Of a stretch of 64,000 bases of DNA, positions 56,150 through 64,000 are shown in pieces (within the stretch, counting starts at the first letter, position 1; the number at the start of each line of letters is the position of its first letter). Origin of the DNA: Plectosphaerella cucumerina (lineage: Eukaryota; Ascomycota; Sordariomycetes; Glomerellales; Plectosphaerellaceae); contig JAGPXD010000001.1 of assembly GCA_020746995.1 (NCBI GenBank), forward strand, positions 6,324,001 through 6,388,000, in the 5' to 3' direction. The notes below the pieces were generated by a model. That model had not been told where the DNA came from, searched no databases, and saw only the letters and a program-made list of their open reading frames with translations. Position numbers and translations under genes: made by a program.

Positions 56150-57217
56150 TCACTTCAAAAACGCACTCTCAGAAAGACCCTCGATGCCAACTGTTAGCAG
56201 GTTTGGGTTCGCCTCAAGCTGCTCTCTGAAGCCGTCACCCTTCATCTCATCCACATCCCAGTTCGCCAGCACGAACCGGCCATGCAAGAACTCAGCCTCC
56301 GGACTAGCAGCCCAGACAGCAAAGTGCGCCGGAAGGTCCTCTTTCCAATGAAATGTCAGCATGTCACACGCATTCTTATATTCGATGCGCCAAAAGAAGC
56401 CCAATGAACGGACTTACCGTCGTCATAGTCGAAAGATGATTCCTGCCCACCAAGGCTTCTCAGCGATTCGGTGAACACTGTACCTGGGTGGAAGATTGAG
56501 ATCTGCATGTCTTGTGGCTCAATAGCGCGAGCAAACTGTTGAAGAAGTGCGGTTCCGGCGTTTTTACTGAGCGTGTACGTGGGACGGTCTTTCACTGTAC
56601 GCCATAGAAAGGCGGCGAGTGTGGACAGTCCTATCACCACCTGAATCGCGAAGGATGTCATTAGACCAAGCAAAGGGGCTTACCCAAGAGCACCCTTTGT
56701 CAAAGGGGTAACATACCTTTCGCCTGCCTGCTCTGTCATCCTTCTGTTGGTAAAGACGTTCGACGAAATCCAAAGTAGCGCGGACATTAGTGTTGTAATC
56801 TTGCCAGATGTCGTCCCTGCCGATGTCGAAGAGTCCCTTGACAGCCCCAGGCGCGCAGGCGTTGAGAACGACCACGTCAACCACAGTGTTGTTTTGCCTG
56901 AGCGTCTCCCAAAGAGACCCGGTGGATTCCAGGTCCGAGATGTCGCAAATGTGTCCTTCAATGATCGTAGATGACTCCGCAGCATCTGCCTTGAGAGTGA
57001 GCTCGGCCACTGCGGAAGCCAACACGCCAGACCGCCTGCCCAGAATAATGACTTTGTGGGCCGAAGCAGCAATGAAGGCCTTTGCGATGGCAAATCCGAT
57101 TCCGGCGGTTCCTCCAGTTATGAGGACGACTCTGCCAGCTTGATTTAGCTCAGGCCGTTCGGGAGAGATTGTCGCGTACGTCGCTTTGTGGAACGTTTGA
57201 AGGCCGGGGAACTCCAT
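56150..57217 (-). CDS. Short-chain dehydrogenase/reductase (classical SDR)
   Basis: NAD(P)-dependent oxidoreductase. Exons 56717-57217, 56418-56640 and 56150-56340 give 304 residues. 'VVLITGGTAGIGFAIAKAFI' is the TGxxxGIG cofactor loop, 'VVVLNACAPG' replaces the usual NAG motif, and the catalytic Ser ('IGLSTLAAF') and Tyr-Lys ('PTYTLSKNAG') are present, the Ser block being joined across intron 1. The 'WDVDEM' tail is shared by a large fungal SDR group. It is not the LRA1-type rhamnose dehydrogenase by its motifs. Lying between two pectin-acting enzymes, it may process a sugar or aldehyde product, but that is only inference. Confidence 0.9.
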
Positions 57218-57652
57218 GACGAGGGTTTTGAAGAAAAGAAGAGGAGTCCCAAGAGTTCTTCTCCCACGCGCGCCGGAGTTTAAATAGTACCTTAGATGCT
57301 ACTGCCTTCTTTTTGCAGCATCCCCTGGCAACTCCGCTTTGCAATCCCACTCCGCAAGTCCGCCATTGCAACGTCACTGCTCTCCCGTAAATTTCAGGAG
57401 CGGTACTAAATCAGCCTCATCTACAGAACCAGCCTCGCAGACGAGGCTGACGACCCTTCTTCAAGCACAAGCTCTGCCATCTAATCTCCCTTGGCTATCT
57501 TAAAACCCCGTGGAAAACATCACCCAATCGATATCGTTGACGATTTGCCCAGATTCAATCATCTCTCCACTAACAAACTACTGTGTCAAATACAGCCGAG
57601 GCATCACTGAGTCCTGACCGTACAAGTAAGCGTCGCAACCTTCGACTTCTTC
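57218..57652. other. Intergenic region upstream of the dehydrogenase
   Basis: About 430 bp; promoter of the dehydrogenase and 3' flank of the NTF2-like gene. Nothing else is seen. Confidence 0.4.
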
Positions 57653-58116
57653 TCACACAGCCTCCACCTCCGTCTGACCTGTAAGCTTCCTCTTCCCATC
57701 AATCCACTTCACCTCCCAGAGAATCACGTTGGTCTTCTCAGTCTCCTTGCCGGTTGCCTTGTCTTTGACCCTCCATTTGCTGAGTACCGCCACAACACCG
57801 TCCGGCTTCTCCGGGTTCTCCCACGCGAGGATTATGGAGAACTTGTCCTGAATCGACGTGGTAGTACTGCGGGCGTATTGAAGGCCTGGCTTGAACTGAT
57901 CGTAGGTGTAGACATTGTGGTTGATTCTGGAATTGTGGTCAGATCATACGTGCTTGATGTGGAAACGTGTAAAGTCTAGACAGCATACTTAACCACCAAG
58001 CTTGGATCAACTTGTTCCTCAGCGGCCTTGAGAGCGATCTCGTCGTTCGGCTGGATGAACAGAGCGTCGTTGAGCTCTGTTACCCATTGGCTGAGGGATT
58101 GCGACTGGGTAGACAT
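57653..58116 (-). CDS. Small NTF2-like (SnoaL-type) fold protein, function unknown
   Basis: Two exons (57989-58116 and 57653-57926) give 133 residues; both are too short to stand out as open frames, but joined they are cleanly coding. The N-terminus is helical ('SLSQWVTELNDALF', 'DEIALKAAEEQVDPSLVVK'), followed by alternating strands ('INHNVYTYDQFKPGLQY', 'DKFSIILAWENP', 'GVVAVLSKWRV', 'KTNVILWEVKWIDGKRKL'), the layout of the NTF2-like cone. There is no signal peptide. Family members include dehydratases, cyclases and ligand-binding proteins; no catalytic residue can be named. It lies downstream of the CCG array. Confidence 0.8.
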
Positions 58117-59058
58117 CGTGGTTTGCTAAAGGCAGTTAACACTAGACATCATCGAGGTACGAGGCGAGTTGCGCACCTGTGAGATGGTAAAAGCTGAAGT
58201 GGATGGATGAACTTATGAAGAGTAATTTGGAACTCCCATGAAGGGCTACAAGCCGCATTATATATCTTTTGGTCCTGCGCATACCACTTTCGACGGCCGT
58301 CAAGTGGCATCTATGGATGTGCGGAGGTCCTACACTCACGTCACCTTGGCGCCCACTTCGGAACAGTGTGTAAAGATTACTCCGGCTGTACCGTCGGCCC
58401 CTGCGGGATTGCCTGACTACAGCTCCTCTAAGGATGTCCAAATTTGCCCGTGATGAATCGCCCTTGTTACTGTAGCTGTTGGTCAGAACTACCCAGGAGC
58501 TTCTCCCTGAATTCCGCAGGTCTTCCGCGAGTCCTCCGCACCTCCTCCGCACGACCTCCGCTAGTGTGCCGTGTCCAAAGCCTGCGACAAGGCAACAGTC
58601 TTACAAGGAAGTGAAGGCTGACGCTGCGCGATTCATTTTGAGGAGCTAATTGTGGGAGTACAATGCCGCGGGTAGGATTCTGGGAGATGGTGCGGACCGA
58701 AGTCCATCTCGAGGTTCACCGAATCCGACAGGCGTGTAGTGGTATCGGACGCAGGAGACACGAAACGCTAGAAACATTTGGAAACAGGAGACCGGAAACG
58801 TGTCAGACGATTTGCCGTGTTCAAAGGCATAGACGACATCCGGAAAGATGACGTCCGGAGATGGGGTTGTGCTCTGCTGAGATGTTGGCTGGATAGGGGC
58901 TCGGGTCAGCAATGATAGCCGTTCGCGAACAGCCTCGAAAGGACCGAATGCTCAATTGGACGGTGGCGGATGCTCATACCACTCAGACTTCGATTGTAGA
59001 GGATCGGTTCTGCAAATTTTATGGTAACCTTGAAGGCCTTGTTCACCCATCCTTTCAT
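58117..59058. other. Intergenic region upstream of the NTF2-like gene
   Basis: About 940 bp that contains the 11-bp CCG array. Short frames on both strands are not supported. Confidence 0.45.
58512..58566. repeat. Five-unit 11-bp tandem array carrying TCCGC
   Basis: TCCGC begins at 58513, 58524, 58535, 58546 and 58557, an exact 11-bp period, while the bases between vary. On the other strand each unit is GCGGA, so CGG triplets recur about once per helical turn on one face of the DNA. CGG is the half-site of Zn2Cys6 factors. It lies about 400 bp before the NTF2-like start codon. Confidence 0.85.
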
Positions 59059-61545
59059 TCATACTCCTTCTAGATCCTCATCCCTGACTTGCAACGAGAC
59101 ACTCGGCCCAAAATGCTCCTCCACCCCTCCATTAGGCAGCACGACCCTGATGGGCACCCTAGCGTCTTCTGGCACACTCACCAGAGTGATTGAGAGGGAC
59201 ACCGTGCCTCCTTCGCGAGCCCATGATACCTTGGCCTCCGCTGAAGCCAGTTGCCCTCCCAAAGGAACAACACCAGTAAACTTCGGAAACAAGCCAACCC
59301 GCGGCTTCCATGCAACAGCCTTCCATCCGGGCTCCGCAGGAGTCACCCCCGCAACCTCGGCCATGAATTCGTACAGCGGCGCACAGCTCCACGCATGACA
59401 GTCTGACCTTTTCGTCACCTCGTCCTCACACCACGTCGTCAGATTCTGCGCCAATTGCGACCTCCAAGGGTTCCAGAACTCGTGGAACGCGCTGTCGTAC
59501 AGGCTACCGCCAGCCATCGAGAGCGCTCGCAGCGTGTAGAAGGATATGGCCATCGACGGCTTGGTGAAAGTCCCTGAAGTCTTCGTTCCTGTCGAAACGC
59601 CGAGAATGCTGTGGGCCAACAGATCCCTGGCTTCAGCCCCTGATACTGCTCCAGACAAGACGGCCCAAATTTGGTTGTGCTGGCTGAAGTCCTGGTCGTG
59701 ATCTGCAGTCGAAGCGAGGCCGTCGGTGAAGACATTTCTAACCCGGCAATAAGCCCTTGTTCCCCTGACGGCGCTTTCTGCACGTTCGAGATACTCTTCT
59801 GCCACAGACGGCCGGCCGAGCTTGGCCAAAACCTCCGCAGCGGCTCGCAAGGTGTATGCATACAAGAAGCTCGTGAAGGTCTGATACCCCGTCCGCCTCG
59901 CCGCCGGCGGAATGCCCATGGGCCTCCACTCCTCCGTCCAATCGACGAAGTCCCAAAACGACGACACAGCCGCGGCATCTGAGGCGACAATACCGAGTGC
60001 CGGGTCGATGCGGCGGGCAAATGCCTCGAGGATGCCGTCGCAGGTGGACAGGAATTGGCGGGTAAATGTCGCATCGCCAGCATGCTGGAAATGGTCGGCG
60101 ACGGTGCAGATCCAGAACAGGGAGAAGTGCGGGATGATCTGGAGCTGGTGCGCAGGGCCGCGGCTTGCGAGCAGGCCGACGCCGGGACGGTAGCCATTAT
60201 GCAGCTGAATGATGGCCTGGCGAGCCATGCGGTCGTCGCCAGATGCAGCGTACGTGAAGAGACACGAGCTACGGACGTCCATGGCATATTGCAGTTGTTC
60301 GTAAAAGGGGCAGTCCTCGTAGCAGTCGTACATGCAGTTTGTCAGAGTCCGGACGCTGTTGGCCCAGGCGGTCTGATAGGTCGCTTCTTCTGGGTGGCTA
60401 GGGACGGAGAAGTTGCCACGAACGTTGAGTGGGTAGTTTGTCGTTGTGATCTCGAGACCGGACATGATGAGGTCGCTGTCGGGGACGACGTCGATATCGA
60501 GAGTGAGGAAGCGGAAGGTTCGGAAATGGAGGGGGGCGAAGGTTTCGGCGTCTGCTGCGTCTGCGTTGTAGGCAAGTGACGATGCGGCTTGAGCTCCGGC
60601 GTGGCCGGCAAATGTGTACTGATCCTGGGGGCCCAAGAGCTTCTTGCTGGTGTCCGTCCTGTCGCCCTTGCAGCGGAGGTAAGGGATAAAACGGGGCTCG
60701 TCCTCGTAACTTTCGGAGTAGGTGATGCGGATTGAGCTGCCGGCGGCGTCAGGCCTCTGAAACCTGAACTGCAACATTGCCGTCAGATGGTGGAAGCCTT
60801 GGAGCTCGAGATGGTGAGAGGACCCGGCTGGTAGAGTCAGTGGCGTTCTCCCCGCAGCGTCTCCCAGCAGAAGACTCTTCCATGCATCCCGCGACACGGA
60901 ACTCTTGATGTTTTGGATGGCCTCAAGCCCGACGCTTTCGCCCGTCTGGAAAGGAATCATCCTCGGGGAGAGTACCCAGGGTGGTGCAAGGCCGTGAGAC
61001 TTTGGCAGCCCAAGAGGTTTCGCCGGAACCCAGCTGAGCTCCCGCTGCTTCGACGCATCGACATCCTCGTATAGATGGAGGAAGTCATCCTCCCGCTGAT
61101 CGATCCGGAGCTTGGTAGACTCATCCAGGGCTGCTTGCCAAGATCCGTCGCTCTGAAGTCCGAGCCCCTGACCCCCAGGAGTCCGCACAAAAAGCCCAGG
61201 AATAGGGAGGCGGGGGAAGCTGGTCGCCCACTTCGTGGCATGGAAGAAGCGAAGGACCCGGACGGCGATGTGGTTCCTGCCCGGCTTCAGGAAAGGTTGA
61301 ATGTCGAGCTCATCGTAGAACCAGAGGTGCTGGTCCCCCTTGACGGGACCGGTGTGGATGAGCATGCTGTTGACGTAGAGCTGGTATTTCGTGTCGGCAG
61401 TGATTTGGATCTTGACTTCAGAGCTGGGGACATCTTCGAGGGTGATGAACTTGCGGAAATGGACGAAGCGGCCGGCGGTGTTGGAGCCACGGTCCTCCCA
61501 GTCGGGATGCCAGATCCATTCAGTATCCAGGAGTGTAGCATCCAT
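59059..61545 (-). CDS. Alpha-L-rhamnosidase, GH78 family
   Basis: Releases terminal L-rhamnose from rhamnogalacturonan side groups or plant glycosides by an inverting mechanism. Single exon of 828 residues, normal for the family. The N-terminal 250 residues are the beta-sandwich/Bac_rhamnosid region ('WIWHPDWEDRGSNTAGRFV', 'YQLYVNS'), and from about 370 the (alpha/alpha)6 barrel begins. 'YDCYEDCPFYEQLQYAMDVR' contains the conserved acidic residues where the general acid lies in this family, and 'DCHAWSCAPLYEF' is the late active-site block. No signal peptide is evident, so it may act inside the cell on imported oligosaccharides or glycosides. Confidence 0.93.
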   Translation of the reverse strand: MDATLLDTEWIWHPDWEDRGSNTAGRFVHFRKFITLEDVPSSEVKIQITADTKYQLYVNSMLIHTGPVKGDQHLWFYDELDIQPFLKPGRNHIAVRVLRFFHATKWATSFPRLPIPGLFVRTPGGQGLGLQSDGSWQAALDESTKLRIDQREDDFLHLYEDVDASKQRELSWVPAKPLGLPKSHGLAPPWVLSPRMIPFQTGESVGLEAIQNIKSSVSRDAWKSLLLGDAAGRTPLTLPAGSSHHLELQGFHHLTAMLQFRFQRPDAAGSSIRITYSESYEDEPRFIPYLRCKGDRTDTSKKLLGPQDQYTFAGHAGAQAASSLAYNADAADAETFAPLHFRTFRFLTLDIDVVPDSDLIMSGLEITTTNYPLNVRGNFSVPSHPEEATYQTAWANSVRTLTNCMYDCYEDCPFYEQLQYAMDVRSSCLFTYAASGDDRMARQAIIQLHNGYRPGVGLLASRGPAHQLQIIPHFSLFWICTVADHFQHAGDATFTRQFLSTCDGILEAFARRIDPALGIVASDAAAVSSFWDFVDWTEEWRPMGIPPAARRTGYQTFTSFLYAYTLRAAAEVLAKLGRPSVAEEYLERAESAVRGTRAYCRVRNVFTDGLASTADHDQDFSQHNQIWAVLSGAVSGAEARDLLAHSILGVSTGTKTSGTFTKPSMAISFYTLRALSMAGGSLYDSAFHEFWNPWRSQLAQNLTTWCEDEVTKRSDCHAWSCAPLYEFMAEVAGVTPAEPGWKAVAWKPRVGLFPKFTGVVPLGGQLASAEAKVSWAREGGTVSLSITLVSVPEDARVPIRVVLPNGGVEEHFGPSVSLQVRDEDLEGV

Positions 61546-61963
61546 TGTTGAACGAGAAAGGGAAGTGATCGAATGGTGATTCAGCTCTAGGATTCGGGGG
61601 CTGAGAGCTGTCTTATAAGCTTATGCCCCGCGACTGGGCCGCTATTCGGACCGCGTTCCCCCGACCTCCCCCCCTTTTTGGCCGCTTTTAGCCTCACACC
61701 CCCTTCTCGGGTTTTCCTACGACCGACCCATTGAAAGCCTCCGAACAATCGCGAGAGAAAAGAGACCAACACTCTACGTTCTACTGTCTAGGTGCATTTG
61801 GTACAGGTAACGGGACGTTGAGTTGTTATTTCCCGCCAACATTGGCGATAGAGCCGTCCGTGTCGGCCAAATCAGGATGGACTTGTGCACCTTAGAATCC
61901 TGTAACGACATTGAGAAGAGCTCCATAGCCTCGACAAGACATGGAGGCTCCGCCACCGCCTCC
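61546..61963. promoter_or_regulatory. Promoter region of the rhamnosidase gene
   Basis: A leftward TATAAG at 61612-61617 lies about 70 bp before the start codon, with a CreA-type CCCCGC at 61626. The rest is the 3' flank of sugar porter 2. Confidence 0.5.
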
Positions 61964-63840
61964 TTACTCCTTCTTCTCAGGGACGCCGCTATCCTCAACC
62001 TCAAGCATATCCGCCTGCTTCCTCTCATCCACCTGGACGCTGGCATCCTTACCATCGAAGAGAACGGAGATCTCCTCGAGAGCCTTGCCCTTGGTCTCGA
62101 TGAACCAACCATAAGCGATGAAGCACTCAACAGCGATGATCGCCACATAGACAATGTAGTACTTCCAGCCGATGTTCGCCAGGCCGATCGGGTTGACTGG
62201 CTCGCGTTAGCGGTGTCTTTCGGCTTCTGTCGGAAAGGGGAGACTCACCAAACTGGTTGACAAACACGGCTGCCTTGGTCGAGAACACGTACGTGGCCAT
62301 GCCCTTGGCGCGGATGGAGTAGGGGAGAATCTCCACAGAATATGCCACAGCGAGAGGGGCGAAGGCGATGTTGTAGAAAGCGCAGTAGACGAAGATGAGC
62401 ACCATGACTGCCACACCAGCCGAGCTGGCTCCGGTTTCCTGGAAGCGGGCTGATGCCGCGGTCCAGGCAATGAAGACCACGAGCATTCCCATCGTCGACG
62501 TGCGGAAGAGCGGGCGGCGACCGATCCTCTCCACGAAGAAAGCCGTTGTCAGCGCGAGCAGGAAGGTGTAGATACTGAGGATTCCGTTGACAAGGGCCTG
62601 GGTGTTCTTGTTGGTGATGCCGACTGAGTCCATGATGCGGGCGAGGTCTGGGAGACACGGAGGTCAGCAAGGGTCGGCAGAGGAGAGGACGGTGGCTCGG
62701 GGTAGACTCACAGTATGAGATGAGACCGTTTCCTGACCACTGGCTCATGAAGCCCATGCAGAGAACCAGGAACATCCTGTAGCGGTTTCCTGAGGTGCTG
62801 ACCATCGACTTCCAGGTGGTGGCACCGTTGACTGTGGCGAGACAGGTCAGTTTGAAACGCTTTCAGAACGGGAAATACTCTTCTCACCCTTCTCCATGTG
62901 AATTGCTGTCCGAATCTCTTCGTACTCGAGCTTGACCAGCTCCGTCTCCTCGCCCTCGCCATGGTACTTCGTGAGTGCCGCAAGTGCCTCAGCGTCGCGA
63001 TCGTTGGACACGAGCCATCGAGGGGACTCTGGAAGGAACCAGATAGCAGCGAGCTGAGCGACACTAGGGATCATCTGGAAGAGCGAGGGGAGACGCCAAG
63101 ACCAGTTGCTGTCAATGTTGCGCGTTCCGAAGGTGATCCAGGCGGCGCAGATGCTGCCGAGGCCCCAGCTGTACAGCCTATTGTTAGGCAAAGCTGTGAA
63201 AACGGGACCCAGAGACTTACCAGGTGTTGCAAATGGCGGTGATGGTGACACGGTCCTTGGGGTGAGACAGCTCGGTGACCAGGCTAGGGGCGGCAGTGGT
63301 GGCAAAGGTCAATCCAAAGCCGAGGATGAACCTGCTGATGATGAACATGGCCAGGTTGACGCTCTCGCACTGCAGAATAGCACCAATGATCATGACAATG
63401 CTGCCAATGGTGATTCCCCAACGGCGACCGTAGCGATCAGCGACCCAAGGGGCGATAGGGGTCGAGAAGATACTGCCAAGGGACATGGCGGCGCTCATGA
63501 TTCCGAGGATGGCGCCACGCGGCTTTCCGAAGAACTCATCCCACTGACCCACGGTCTGGAGAGTTCCGAGGAGGGAGCCGTCGTAGCCCGAGGTCGCGTA
63601 GGAGCACACGGCGCCGGGGAAGAGGAGGAGGTAGAGGTTCCTGCGGGCGGCGGAGCGGTACCAAGGAGGCGCGTCCTGAGCGAGGCGGTTGACACCCTCG
63701 GGCTCATAAGTCTGTTGCGGCCTACCAGCTAGGGCGTCATCCTCGGCATCTCGGCGGCGTTCTTTGCGCTGGCGGCGAGCTTCCTGGTCCTGGCGAGGTG
63801 CCGGGAGGCGCTGACGGAGGGAGTCAAGAAGGACGACCAT
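61964..63840 (-). CDS. MFS sugar porter 2 (lactose/hexose-type)
   Basis: Twelve-helix proton:sugar symporter of the plasma membrane. Exons 63221-63840, 62888-63177, 62712-62831, 62249-62647 and 61964-62196 give 553 residues. The first 65 residues are hydrophilic and strongly charged. 'VADRYGRRWGITIG' is the GRR motif after TM2, 'LPESPRWLVSNDRDAEAL' the PESPRWL motif after TM6, 'VERIGRRPLF' the second GRR after TM8 and 'FIETKGKALEEISVLFDG' the PETKG-type C-terminal motif. It resembles the fungal lactose-permease-like branch. It is transcribed toward the rhamnosidase in the same direction, fitting uptake of rhamnose or rhamnosides. Confidence 0.92.
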
Positions 63841-64000
63841 GTTGACCTGGTGGAAAGAGAGATGGACGAGAAAGGAGCTGGAGAAGAGGAATGAAATGAC
63901 TCTGACGAGGAAAAAGATTGCCCAGAAGAAGGGATCCTTGGAGTATTTAAGAAGATCTCAGCCTCTGACACCCTCCTTGGATGCAAAGTTCGTGACCGTG

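Noticed and set aside
1..64000. CRISPR arrays, bacterial operons, rRNA genes (including dispersed 5S) and complete transposons
   Set aside because: No regularly spaced repeats, no 5S-like sequence and no transposase or reverse-transcriptase frame were found; the DNA is eukaryotic.

Overview
The window is nuclear DNA of a filamentous ascomycete (Pezizomycotina). Almost every gene is split by short introns of about 45-110 nt with GTRNGT donors, CTAAC/CTGAC branch sites and CAG/TAG acceptors, and the families are typical of Sordariomycetes (subgroup-C killer-toxin-like chitinase, multi-LysM protein, DHA1 and sugar MFS carriers, mixed-finger transcription factor). The LysM protein and pectin-acting enzymes suggest a plant-associated or mycoparasitic fungus. 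A genus cannot be fixed from the sequence alone.

Left part (1-15.6 kb) is accessory metabolism: the 5' part of an amino-acid/choline permease, a maltose-type O-acetyltransferase, a RidA protein, a beta-lactamase-fold esterase, an HSL-type alpha/beta hydrolase with a 16-nt microexon, an acetyl-CoA synthetase, a DHA1 MFS transporter, and a large protein related to the N,N-dimethylformamidase large subunit.

15.7-24.7 kb is a chitin module: a six-LysM secreted protein divergent from a 1294-residue chitinase (two LysM, CBM18, GH18, long killer-toxin-like C-terminus), followed by an unrecognised secreted protein.

24.9-45.1 kb is mostly conserved housekeeping: a two-cassette ABC ATPase, proteasome assembly factor UMP1, a prenylated ubiquitin-fold protein, an NmrA-like reductase broken by one in-frame stop, a DUF4267-like membrane protein, an AP-1-type beta-adaptin, EMC4, aspartate aminotransferase and the ER syntaxin UFE1. 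The gaps here hold a 41-bp perfect palindrome, a tRNA-like Pol III element and a possible decayed coding remnant.

45.9-64 kb is accessory again and looks like a carbohydrate-utilisation neighbourhood: a fused FAD monooxygenase/acetoacetate-decarboxylase-like protein, a transcription factor with two C2H2 fingers plus a Zn2Cys6 domain, two sugar-porter MFS transporters, a rhamnogalacturonan acetylesterase, a short-chain dehydrogenase, a small NTF2-like protein and a GH78 alpha-L-rhamnosidase. Together the secreted or hydrolytic enzymes could release acetyl and rhamnose from pectic rhamnogalacturonan and the transporters import the sugars. A five-unit 11-bp array of CCG (CGG) triplets, CreA-type sites, strong TATA boxes and a small remnant of a second rhamnosidase gene lie between these genes. 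All gene models were built by hand from reading frame, splice signals and family resemblance; none was checked by alignment or RNA data.
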